Below, piece after piece: positions 29,903 to 37,388 of a DNA stretch of 64,000 nucleotides. The DNA is from Rhizobium rhizogenes (GTDB taxonomy: Bacteria > Pseudomonadota > Alphaproteobacteria > Rhizobiales > Rhizobiaceae): NCBI RefSeq assembly GCF_002005205.3, contig NZ_CP019702.2:1616001-1680000 (forward strand), given 5' to 3'. The position numbers and the translations under genes are program-made. The notes beneath the pieces were generated by a model. That model ran no database searches and was not told where the DNA came from. It saw nothing but the letters and a program-made list of their open reading frames with translations. Each line of letters begins with the position of its first letter. The stretch's first letter is position 1.

Positions 29903-31203
29903 CGAAGGTCTCCGGCACTGAGGAAATGATCGAGCGTTCGTGGCGAAATATTCTGCAGGCCACCGCTGGTCGGGGTGAGGCCGCTTGCCAGAACCCGCAC
30001 GACATGGAGGCCTTCAACACCCGTTTCCAGCGTAAAGACATGAATATCGTCGATCCCCGCGTCGAAAAGGCGTTGTGCAAGCAGGCGCCAGGGCGGCAGA
30101 GTTTGATCGCCCTGTGCAAGATCAAGCCGCACCGGGGTCCGTTCCACCGGTTGCCGGCCGGACGCGGGCGCGATCAACATCTCCCGCTGGTAACGCAGCG
30201 GAGAGAGATCGTCCCTGGCGCCGCTGATATCCGTCAGCCGCGACTGGATCGCTTCGAGCAGCGCCGCAACGGCGGCGTCATAGGTTCCGGGCCGGCAGGC
30301 AGCACCCGCCGCGCTGCGGGTTGCGGGCCCGTCCTGCGCGTTGACGGAGCGGGGAAGGCTTGCGATCACCACCGGCACGCCAAGTGCATTCGTCATGTCG
30401 AAGAAGGACGGCGTCAGATCAATGTGCGAAAGCCGTTGGACAAGGCTGTCGAAGGATGCATCGACACCGGCCGGAAACGCGACCGGCTCCGGCACGATCG
30501 TTCGGGTTTCGAAGGTGTCGACGAGAAAACAGGCGTCGTTTTCGATGAGTTCGAGCAGGGCGTGGAAAACCGCATGGTCATGGTCAAACCCCGCCGCGAG
30601 ACCTTGCGAACTCATCAGGAAGGCGTGCCGGTCCCAGGGGAAATCCGTGCGGAAATCCATGCCGATAAGTTCGTAGGGCGCGAATACGTCACGCTGCTGG
30701 CGAACGGATATTCCTTTCACCCAGGCACGCTCGCGCCGCACATCGAGCCGGTCGGGATCGACACGGCCGATGGTCTCGAACGGGACGAGGGGAATGCCTT
30801 TTTCCCGCAGGTCCTGAAGGGAGCCAAAGGTGGAGAGATGTTTGCGGGTATCTTCGGCGACCGCGCCTTCTATCGCTTCCATGATCGCCGAGAGCCGGGC
30901 CTGTTCCGCAACAAGTCCCTTGCCCTGCGAAACCGAAAGCCCGCGTGAATTGGGGCGCACCGCAAACCAGACGGGTATGCCGATAATGTCGAGATCGGTC
31001 ACATCGCCGACACGGGTAATCCCGAACCGCCGCAGCAGTTCGGGATCGAAGAACGAAGCGTCTGCATGTCCTGAGGCCGCTGTCACTGATATGGGAGCGC
31101 CGCCAGCGGTCAAGGCTGCGTAACCGCGATCAGGGTGCAGTGTTGGCGTCGTCGGCAAGGATGGCGTCGAACAGTTCGCCGGTGACGGAGCCTGCCGGTC
31201 CAA
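29899..31203 (-). CDS. ycaO: YcaO-domain ATP-dependent cyclodehydratase/thioamidation enzyme
   Basis: Up to 434 residues. GITRVGDVTDLDIIGIPVWF (61-80) opens the YcaO domain. ATP/Mg-binding residues are visible: SAIMEAIE (Ser105, Glu109, Glu112), ELIEND (Glu218, Glu221) and EAIQSR (Glu317, Gln320). YcaO enzymes phosphorylate backbone amides; with TfuA they typically install thioamides. No PxPxP C-terminus of the azoline type is present. The start is uncertain: TTG at 31203 overlaps the upstream gene by 74 bases, while TTG at 31113 lies just after its stop. The core domain is complete either way. Confidence 0.9.
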   Translation of the reverse strand: MDRQAPSPANCSTPSLPTTPTLHPDRGYAALTAGGAPISVTAASGHADASFFDPELLRRFGITRVGDVTDLDIIGIPVWFAVRPNSRGLSVSQGKGLVAEQARLSAIMEAIEGAVAEDTRKHLSTFGSLQDLREKGIPLVPFETIGRVDPDRLDVRRERAWVKGISVRQQRDVFAPYELIGMDFRTDFPWDRHAFLMSSQGLAAGFDHDHAVFHALLELIENDACFLVDTFETRTIVPEPVAFPAGVDASFDSLVQRLSHIDLTPSFFDMTNALGVPVVIASLPRSVNAQDGPATRSAAGAACRPGTYDAAVAALLEAIQSRLTDISGARDDLSPLRYQREMLIAPASGRQPVERTPVRLDLAQGDQTLPPWRLLAQRLFDAGIDDIHVFTLETGVEGLHVVRVLASGLTPTSGGLQNISPRTLDHFLSAGDLR

Positions 31204-31558
31204 CCGCCTTCAGCGCCGCGCCGATCGGTGCCTGCACCATGCGGTTGAAGTCCCAGCCGGCGTCACTCACTTCGCCGATGAAGGCGAAATCGGCTTCGGA
31301 AACCACCGCTCCGCCGGAGACGAGGGCTTCGATGCCCTGGATCTGGACCTGGTCCAGCTCGGCCTCGGGCTTGCCATCCTGGCGAACGAGCATGGCTTTT
31401 GCCGCAGCCGCGACGCGTGCATAGCCATCCACGCCCGGGTGGCTGGCTTCATAGGCCGCAATCGTTTCATGCGATACGGATGCGACCCGGAGCGGCGCCG
31501 TGCGAATGAAAAGAACGCCGAAGCCCTTTTTTCCGACAATGAAGAAATGTGAGGACAT
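31130..31558 (-). CDS. Unknown 142-residue protein, candidate substrate of the YcaO/TfuA/PAD-like enzymes
   Basis: Starts MSSHFFIVGKKGFGVLFIRT, with an AGGAGA ribosome site overlapping the stop of the regulator gene. It contains no cysteine, five arginines (19, 24, 48, 59, 106), a Gly/Lys-rich N-terminus (GKKGFG), an Ala-rich helix (YARVAAAAKAML) and an acidic C-terminus (DAILADDANTAP). I recognise no family. Its place directly before ycaO is where precursor or substrate genes often lie, so it may be the modified protein or a docking factor. That role is inference; cyclisation of Cys is ruled out by composition. Confidence 0.8.
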   Translation of the reverse strand: MSSHFFIVGKKGFGVLFIRTAPLRVASVSHETIAAYEASHPGVDGYARVAAAAKAMLVRQDGKPEAELDQVQIQGIEALVSGGAVVSEADFAFIGEVSDAGWDFNRMVQAPIGAALKAVGPAGSVTGELFDAILADDANTAP

Positions 31559-31566
31559 ATTATCTC

Positions 31567-33495
31567 CTATTTGATCCCAGCTAATCGAAGTGCGTGATAG
31601 AATTTTTCATTCGCTATCGGGTCACGGTCTGGAGACAGGCTGCTGATCTCCCTCGCCGTCATACCCGGATAGTTTTCCTGAAGCCTGCCGCCGGCTTCCC
31701 GGGCGGCGGTCAAATCACCATGGAGCGCGTGGCTTGCGGTCAGCACCCGCAGGGCCGGCTCGTCATTTTCCATTCGCCCGCACAATTCCACCGCCGCGCC
31801 GTAATCCTCACGCTTGAAGGCGATGCTGGCGCCCGCCCACCAGTAGATATCGGGTGCGAGCGGATTGAGATCGATCGCCTGCTGGAACTTTCCCCAGGCG
31901 GTTTCGGCATCGCCGAAATGGGCAAGCGCATCGGCATGCTGGAGCAGGAGGTCGGCCGAGTTGGGGGCGAGCGCCTCCGCCTCGAAGAATTTTTCGGCGG
32001 ATATGTCGAAATCCCGCTGGTAAAGCGCCACCACCGCGCACATCCAGTGGCCGACGCCGAGGGCGGGGTCGATCTCCACGGAGGCGTCCGCTTCCGCCTT
32101 GGCGCGGTGCAGCAGGTGCGGATCGTTGCCGCCCAGCATCAGCCATTCCAGCTGCAGGCTCTGGGCCACCCGGGCACGGGCGACGGCCATGCTGTGATCG
32201 AGGTCGACGGCCTTGCGGAACATCGAACGGGCCCTGCGCAGGAGCGGCAGGTCGCATTTGCCGCGCAAAAGCTGCTGGCCTTCCAGCAATTGCCGGTAGG
32301 CCTCGCCGCTGTGGTTGCGGTCTGGTTCCACCTGAAGCCGCTCGATCTCGCGGGCAAGCGCCGCCGCCACCTGCTTGGAGAGCAGGCGGAAGGCGGCGTG
32401 GATGTGCCGCTCGGTGAGGATCACTTCCAGCGACCAGACGATCTCGCCGGTCTCTTCCTCTATCAGCGCCACCGACATGCGGGCGTCGTCGAAGACCGAC
32501 GACATGATCCGGTAATCGGCCCGCAGCATGGCGTAACCATCGTCTGTCCGGCTGCTGGAAAGGGCGAAGGTGCTGTGCGGCGAAAGAACGGTGAAGGTGC
32601 GGTAACGCACCAGGCTGTTGGCGACATCCTCGACAAAGGCGTGCATGACGGGTGATGCCGGCAGCCCGTCCACCCGCGCCGGAAGACCGAAGGCGACACG
32701 CGGTTTTGCCGTGGTTTTTCGCCGGCTGCCTTCGTCCGGCTCGGCGGGGGTGGTTATCGTCGAGGCGAGGCTCTGTATCCGCCGCCTCAGCGCCACGGTC
32801 TCCGGCTCCGGTGAGCCTGCTTCCTGGCGGAGCTGCTCCAGCAAAAGCTGGAACATGCCCTCGCTGGCGCTGATATTACCGACGCGCGCATAGGCGGCCA
32901 TGGCGGCGCGGTAGGTTTCCTCGCGCTCCGGCTCGATCTTGCGCGCGCATTCGGCAAGTCTTGCAATATCGTTGGAGCTGGCGCGGCCGAAACGTGTGAG
33001 TTCCTCCAGAAGCTGCGTGTAGCTTGAGAAGAACAGGTCCTTGAGGCGCCGCCGTTCAGACAGCAGCCAGAGGTAGAGGTGATCCTGCCCGGCATCCAGC
33101 CCGTCCAGCAGGTCGCCGCCGAATTCGAGCAGCGCCTGCAGCCGCCGCATCGGGTCTTCGGCTCTTGCGCCGGCAAGGAAGATCGCAAGGTCGGTCCGCT
33201 GCGCCAGCTTTCCGGCCTTGAGGTCGTTTCCTTCGGTCAGAAGAATGGCTTCGTCTTCATTGGGCAATTTCTGGAGACGCAGGATCAGCTGGCGCAAATT
33301 GCCGAGCGCCCGTTTCTGCTCGACATTTTCCCACAGGAGCGAAGCGGCGTTCTGGCGGGAAAGCGACTGGTTGGGGGCGAGAATGAGGGCGGCTATCAGG
33401 GCAAAGCCCTTTGACGGGAAAAACGCTTCCCGCACCGCGTCACAACGCGGGGTGCCAAAAAGCCGGATCGGTATCAGTTCAGCGTTCCCAGCCAC
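31567..33495 (-). CDS. SARP/BTAD-type transcriptional activator with TPR domain
   Basis: A 642-residue regulator from the GTG at 33495, which has GAGGGG six bases upstream; in-frame ATGs at 33519 and 33516 lack a ribosome site. Residues about 8-95 form an OmpR-like winged helix (IPIRLFGTPRC, then LSRQNAASLLWENVEQKRALGN). A bacterial transcriptional activator domain follows (to about 250). Helical TPR-like repeats occupy about 380-600 (AKAEADASVEIDPALGVGHW, AWGKFQQAIDLNPLAPDIYW). It is first in the operon with ycaO-tfuA-PAD and probably controls it. A phased direct repeat in the divergent promoter fits SARP binding. Confidence 0.87.
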   Translation of the reverse strand: MAGNAELIPIRLFGTPRCDAVREAFFPSKGFALIAALILAPNQSLSRQNAASLLWENVEQKRALGNLRQLILRLQKLPNEDEAILLTEGNDLKAGKLAQRTDLAIFLAGARAEDPMRRLQALLEFGGDLLDGLDAGQDHLYLWLLSERRRLKDLFFSSYTQLLEELTRFGRASSNDIARLAECARKIEPEREETYRAAMAAYARVGNISASEGMFQLLLEQLRQEAGSPEPETVALRRRIQSLASTITTPAEPDEGSRRKTTAKPRVAFGLPARVDGLPASPVMHAFVEDVANSLVRYRTFTVLSPHSTFALSSSRTDDGYAMLRADYRIMSSVFDDARMSVALIEEETGEIVWSLEVILTERHIHAAFRLLSKQVAAALAREIERLQVEPDRNHSGEAYRQLLEGQQLLRGKCDLPLLRRARSMFRKAVDLDHSMAVARARVAQSLQLEWLMLGGNDPHLLHRAKAEADASVEIDPALGVGHWMCAVVALYQRDFDISAEKFFEAEALAPNSADLLLQHADALAHFGDAETAWGKFQQAIDLNPLAPDIYWWAGASIAFKREDYGAAVELCGRMENDEPALRVLTASHALHGDLTAAREAGGRLQENYPGMTAREISSLSPDRDPIANEKFYHALRLAGIK

Positions 33496-33547
33496 TTTCG
33501 TCCCCTCATGAATCATCATCTAGCACGTGTCCGGGAAATTGAAAGTC

Positions 33548-33594
33548 ATCATAGCCTTCCATTTGACGCTGGTGTGACGCGGCATGCCTATTGT
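33548..33594. promoter_or_regulatory. Divergent promoter with 11-bp-phased direct repeat (SARP-type operator candidate)
   Basis: TGACGC occurs at 33564-33569 and 33575-33580, exactly 11 bases apart. Rightward, eight bases separate the second copy from a -10-like TATTGT (33589-33594). Leftward, the minus-strand -10-like TATGAT lies at 33553-33548. Streptomyces SARPs bind heptamer repeats 11 bp apart, about 8 bp from the -10 box, so the layout fits the adjacent BTAD regulator. Confidence 0.5.
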
Positions 33595-33690
33595 CGCAGA
33601 CAGAAGCATGAAGGGCGGGTGGAAAACAGCGGACATGCAGCGCGCAGGCATCGGGAATTTTCGAAAGTGATAGCGTTCAACGGAAGCTAC

Positions 33691-34182
33691 ATGGCGTTCG
33701 AGCCACGTATCGAACCTTACCAGCGTGCCGACGATGTCGGATATGCGGTCAGCGAGTTCATGTGGTTCAAGGGGCGTCCGTTCTATCCGATCTCGGCGCT
33801 GGTTCATGCGAAGGTTGCCCATGCCAGGTTGTCGGCGGAAAAGTGTGATGACCAGGACGAGGACAATCTGGATATTCTCTTCCGCATGCCGGTGGTGGCG
33901 GGCGGGCATTTTTTCGAAATCGTCCTGCGCTCGAACGAGGGCACCTCTTACGGTGGCTGGCTGTGGGGAGAGGAACTGGAAATCCTGAACGAATTCGTCA
34001 ACGGCTATCGCGTTCTGGCGGGTAAATTCGAGGGCAGGCTGATCCGGTTCGAATATTCCAGACGGTTTCAGCGCTACCGGACCATGGAGCCGCTTCCCGT
34101 CGAGAAATCGGTTTTCCTGATTCAGCGGGAGGCCAAGCCCTACGCTGTCAGGCGTGATTTGCCGGCAGGTCCGGCTCGGTGA
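33691..34182 (+). CDS. Hypothetical protein, divergent from the SARP-type regulator
   Basis: About 163 residues from MAFEPRIEPYQRADDVGYAV, with GGAAG four bases upstream; the GTG at 33667 is an alternative. Mixed alpha/beta and globular, rich in aromatic residues (FMWFKGRPFYPISALVHAKV; GGWLWGEELEIL), with no signal peptide or membrane helix. The frame is open from 33508 but that part overlaps the divergent promoter. No family recognised. It is the first plus-strand gene after the phased repeat, so it may belong to the same regulon. Confidence 0.65.
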   Translation: MAFEPRIEPYQRADDVGYAVSEFMWFKGRPFYPISALVHAKVAHARLSAEKCDDQDEDNLDILFRMPVVAGGHFFEIVLRSNEGTSYGGWLWGEELEILNEFVNGYRVLAGKFEGRLIRFEYSRRFQRYRTMEPLPVEKSVFLIQREAKPYAVRRDLPAGPAR

Positions 34183-34366
34183 TTGCATAGGGTGCTTTTG
34201 CGTTCACGGGGGACGCGGGGGCACGGGGGAATACCTGGTCGATCGGTGCGGCGTGACCGGGCACGTATCGGCGGCATGCCCGGGCAAGCCACGGCTTTGT
34301 CCGGTGTCACTGGTGAATATTTTTATTTTTATTATGTGGAAAATTATGATGCCCAATCGAGGTAAC

Positions 34367-34687
34367 ATGCGTAACAGGCGGGCGTCATCACAGCTTCTGG
34401 CGGTGAATGGCGTCTCCGGCGACGATGCGCTTTCCCCTGCGGAAAGCGTCGACGCCGAACCGCGTGCATCGATCCGCAGCGACAGGATTTATGTCGTCAG
34501 CGAGCCGGATTCCACGGTGTCGTCGCCATCCCTGGTACGGGATGGCGGGGGCAGGGAAGAGCCACCGGGCAGGACCGAGATCAGCAGGGTCGTTGACGCC
34601 GATATCAGGGTCGCGAAATGGGCCTGGGCGGCGCTGGCGGTCGCACATTGCTGGCTGATCTATTTCATGGTGAACAATCTCGGCTGA
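34367..34687 (+). CDS. Small tail-anchored-like hypothetical protein
   Basis: A 106-residue protein from MRNRRASSQLLAVNGVSGDD, with GAGGTAAC as ribosome site; the frame is open upstream. A long polar, Ser/Asp/Arg-rich and probably disordered region ends in one hydrophobic segment, WAWAALAVAHCWLIYFMVNN, at the very C-terminus. This suggests a membrane-anchored cytoplasmic protein. No homology recognised. It follows the 33691 gene on the same strand after 184 bases in which I see no further gene. Confidence 0.55.
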   Translation: MRNRRASSQLLAVNGVSGDDALSPAESVDAEPRASIRSDRIYVVSEPDSTVSSPSLVRDGGGREEPPGRTEISRVVDADIRVAKWAWAALAVAHCWLIYFMVNNLG

Positions 34688-34714
34688 GGCCTTGCCGGCC
34701 AAATGCTTCCACCG

Positions 34715-35854
34715 TCAGCCCAGCTCGCTGATGCCGTGCAGGATCATCGCTGCCGCACCGAAGGCCACGGGGTCCGTGGCAACGACTTCCGGCAGCAGGA
34801 CCTGCGGCTGAATGACCTGTGAGCCGTTGAACGGGTCCGACCATTCGTAATCCAGCCATTGCACCAGTTTCTCGCGAACGATTTTCGGCAGGGTGCCGCC
34901 GACATAAATGGCGGTGGGCGCGAGCACGGCGCTGACGGCGAAACCAAGGCGAGCAACCTGCGGCCCGGCCCGGCCCAGCCATGCATCGAGCACTTCGGCA
35001 TTGTGTGACAGATACTCCGTCCAGACATCGGGTGCCCGCCCGGAGGGTTTTTCGCCCACATGTTCAAGGCACCAGGCCGCCAGATCTTCGAAGGAGGGAC
35101 GGGAGCCTCCACGGCCGCGCAGGGCGCCGATCTCGCCGGCATTGCCGAGATAACCGCGGTAGAGTTCGTTCCTGATGATGATGCCGCCACCGATGCCTTC
35201 GGACAGGTAGAGATAGGCGAAGTTCGCGTGTCCCGCCTTGTTGCCGAGTGTGAGTTCGCCCATCGCGGCCGCATTGGCGTCGTTCTCGATGATCACCGGG
35301 CAGCGAAGCGCGTCGCGCAGCATGGTTGAAAGATCGGAACCCGCCCAGGAAATCACCTCCTCGGCAAGGTCGAGCGACATTGCCTGCTTGCGAAAGCGGG
35401 TGGGCATGGCAATCGCGGCGCCGATCAGGTCACCCCGGTCGATGGCATTTTTCGAAAGCAGTGCCTCGGAACCGTCCTGAAGCGCGCGCTGGACGTAGGA
35501 AAAGGCGTCGTAGGAACCGCGCATCTGCAACTCGCCGACGATTTCCCCGCCGAAGTTCAGCAGGGTCAGCATCACCGAATAGCGATTGGCATGGGCGCCG
35601 AGCGCGTAGCCGACAGTTTTCCTGAGCGTGAGATCAATATGCGGTGCGCCGCGGCCTTCCTGCCGGCGCGCGCCTTCCTCGATAATGCCGCGTTCAAGCA
35701 GGTTGCGCGTCATCATGCTGACGGCGGCCGGCGTTACGCTGCAATGTTCGGCAAGTTCGACCCGCGAGGCCGAGCCCTTGCGCCGGATATAGCCAAGGAG
35801 CGCACCCTGTGTCGCGCCGATACCCGAAAGCCCGCCGTTTCTTTTCTCAGCCAA
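34715..35854 (-). CDS. ROK family transcriptional regulator of the adjacent ABC operon
   Basis: A 379-residue protein with an N-terminal winged helix (GALLGYIRRKGSASRVELAEHCSVTPAAVSMMTRNLLERG) and a ROK domain (IENDANAAAMGEL; YLYLSEGIGGGIII). The zinc motif CxCGxxGC of canonical ROK proteins is absent: the equivalent stretch reads GEIGALRGRGGSRPSFEDL. It is divergent from the sugar ABC operon, with a 17-bp palindrome between them. It probably represses that operon; the inducer is unknown. Confidence 0.86.
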   Translation of the reverse strand: MAEKRNGGLSGIGATQGALLGYIRRKGSASRVELAEHCSVTPAAVSMMTRNLLERGIIEEGARRQEGRGAPHIDLTLRKTVGYALGAHANRYSVMLTLLNFGGEIVGELQMRGSYDAFSYVQRALQDGSEALLSKNAIDRGDLIGAAIAMPTRFRKQAMSLDLAEEVISWAGSDLSTMLRDALRCPVIIENDANAAAMGELTLGNKAGHANFAYLYLSEGIGGGIIIRNELYRGYLGNAGEIGALRGRGGSRPSFEDLAAWCLEHVGEKPSGRAPDVWTEYLSHNAEVLDAWLGRAGPQVARLGFAVSAVLAPTAIYVGGTLPKIVREKLVQWLDYEWSDPFNGSQVIQPQVLLPEVVATDPVAFGAAAMILHGISELG

Positions 35855-35900
35855 AGTTCAACTCTCCCCGCTTTGACATCGGGAATGTCATAAAGCTGTA

Positions 35901-35917
35901 AATTAAGCAACTTAATT
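35901..35917. promoter_or_regulatory. Palindromic operator candidate, ROK regulator/ABC operon
   Basis: AATTAAG-CAA-CTTAATT is a perfect inverted repeat in the 93-base divergent region, 31 bases before the binding-protein start. It is the likely binding site of the ROK regulator. Confidence 0.65.
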
Positions 35918-35947
35918 AAATAATCAGTTTCAACGGGAATGGATCAC

Positions 35948-37321
35948 ATGTTCAAGTCTCTCTCCTTGGCGGCCACGGTGGCGCTCGGTGCGCTTTTGCC
36001 GGCCGTTGCCTTTGCCGAAGACATCAACATCAAGCTCTGGACGCTGGCCGACAAGAATGCGCCTGCCCGCATCACCAATATCGAGGCGGCCGCCGGCATC
36101 ATGAACGCGCAGTTCAAGGCCGCCGGTGTCGACAAGCGTATCGTCATCGATACGAACAACAGCAGCGTGCAGGGCTGGGATGGCTTTGCGCTCGATACGC
36201 TGAAGGCGTTTTCGGTAGGGCAGGGGCCGGATATCTACATTCTGCCGCATGAATGGATCGGCCAGTTCGCGCAGGACGGTTATGCGATGGCGATGGAAGA
36301 CAGGATCGCCGCCGCTCCCTGGGTCTATGGCGATATCCTGCCGGTCCTGTGGGAATCGGCCAAGGCCACCGACGGCAAGATTTATGGCATCCCACAGGAC
36401 GCCGAAATCCGCATGTTCTTTTACAACAAGGACATGCTGCGCAAGATCGGCAAGGACGAGGCTTTCATCGAGAGCCTGCCGGCCAGGGTCGACGCCGGAG
36501 AATTCACGCTCGACGATCTGACCGCGCTGTCGAAGGAAGTGGTCGACGGCAAGGCGGCGCAATATGGCATGCTGCATCGTCCGAATGTCGGTATCGACTA
36601 TCTGATGGTGTTCCAGTCCTATGGCGTGAAGTTCATGGACGAAAAGACCGGCAAACTGGTTTTCCCCAAGGCGGAGATGGTCAAGGCCCTCGGCTGGTAT
36701 GAGCGCAACGCCAAGCAGGGCGTTACTCCGGTCGACAATACCGCCATGAGCTGGGAGGCGATCCAGACTGCCTTCAAGCAGGAAAAGGCTTTCATCTTCC
36801 ATCAGGGTGTGTGGGCAGTTGCCTGGCAGGTGGGCGACAAGAACGGCGCCACCTGGCCAACCGATGGTGCGGGATATTTCAACAAGATCGGCTGGATTTC
36901 CGCGCCGGCAGCCGAAAAGGGTGGCAAACCGGCCAACCTGTCACATCCGCTGCTCTACACGCTCAACCCGAAGAGCGCCAACGCCGACCTCGCCGCCGAT
37001 CTCGTGGCGCTGGCGACATTGCCCTATTTCAACAATGAGCATGCCGTCACCTCCTATCACACGGCCATCAGCAACGCGCAGACCGCCATGCCGAAATACC
37101 GGGACAACTGGGTTCTTTCCGCCGCTTCGCCGATGATGAAGGACGCGCAGTTCGTGCCGAACCACACCAAGTTCGGCAGCTACAACAAGGTGCTGTTCAG
37201 TGGCTTGCAGGCGGTCGAGACCGGCAAGATGACGGCCGAACAGGCGGTTGATTTCATTGCCGATGAACTCGAGCTGCAATTTGGTGCGGAAATCGAAATC
37301 CGCGACGCCGCAAGCAACTGA
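35948..37321 (+). CDS. ABC transporter extracellular solute-binding protein (family 1)
   Basis: A 457-residue precursor with Sec signal MFKSLSLAATVALGALLPAV, cleaved after AFA, and a type-1 solute-binding fold (INIKLWTLADKNAPARITNI; GPDIYILPHEWIGQFAQDG; IYGIPQDAEIRMFFYNKDML). The start at 35948 has GGGA nine bases upstream. It is first in an operon of two permeases, an ATPase, a glycerophosphodiesterase and a TIM-barrel enzyme. The substrate is unknown; the enzymes suggest a phosphodiester-linked or glycosylated polyol. A stable hairpin follows the stop. Confidence 0.9.
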   Translation: MFKSLSLAATVALGALLPAVAFAEDINIKLWTLADKNAPARITNIEAAAGIMNAQFKAAGVDKRIVIDTNNSSVQGWDGFALDTLKAFSVGQGPDIYILPHEWIGQFAQDGYAMAMEDRIAAAPWVYGDILPVLWESAKATDGKIYGIPQDAEIRMFFYNKDMLRKIGKDEAFIESLPARVDAGEFTLDDLTALSKEVVDGKAAQYGMLHRPNVGIDYLMVFQSYGVKFMDEKTGKLVFPKAEMVKALGWYERNAKQGVTPVDNTAMSWEAIQTAFKQEKAFIFHQGVWAVAWQVGDKNGATWPTDGAGYFNKIGWISAPAAEKGGKPANLSHPLLYTLNPKSANADLAADLVALATLPYFNNEHAVTSYHTAISNAQTAMPKYRDNWVLSAASPMMKDAQFVPNHTKFGSYNKVLFSGLQAVETGKMTAEQAVDFIADELELQFGAEIEIRDAASN

Positions 37322-37337
37322 GTTTGCCTGAAACCAT

Positions 37338-37360
37338 GCCGCCCGGTTCCGCCGGGCGGC
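37338..37360 (+). terminator. Intercistronic hairpin after the solute-binding protein gene
   Basis: GCCGCCCGG and CCGGGCGGC form a perfect 9-bp stem around TTCCG, followed by TTTCC. As in many ABC operons, it probably gives partial termination or protects the binding-protein mRNA, raising its level over the permeases. Confidence 0.65.
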
Positions 37361-37388
37361 TTTCCTGCGTTCCCACGGATATGTCGTG

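Noticed and set aside
29701..30948. Plus-strand frame of 415 codons opposite tfuA and ycaO
   Set aside because: Shadow frame; the opposite strand carries conserved YcaO and TfuA motifs.
28038..33495. Reading the YcaO operon as a trifolitoxin (tfx) cluster
   Set aside because: No TfxA-like small Cys-containing precursor and no dehydrogenase gene; only TfuA is shared, and the PAD-like gene is foreign to tfx.
33508..33690. N-terminal extension of the hypothetical gene at 33691
   Set aside because: It would begin inside the start region of the divergent regulator and read through the promoter and phased repeat.
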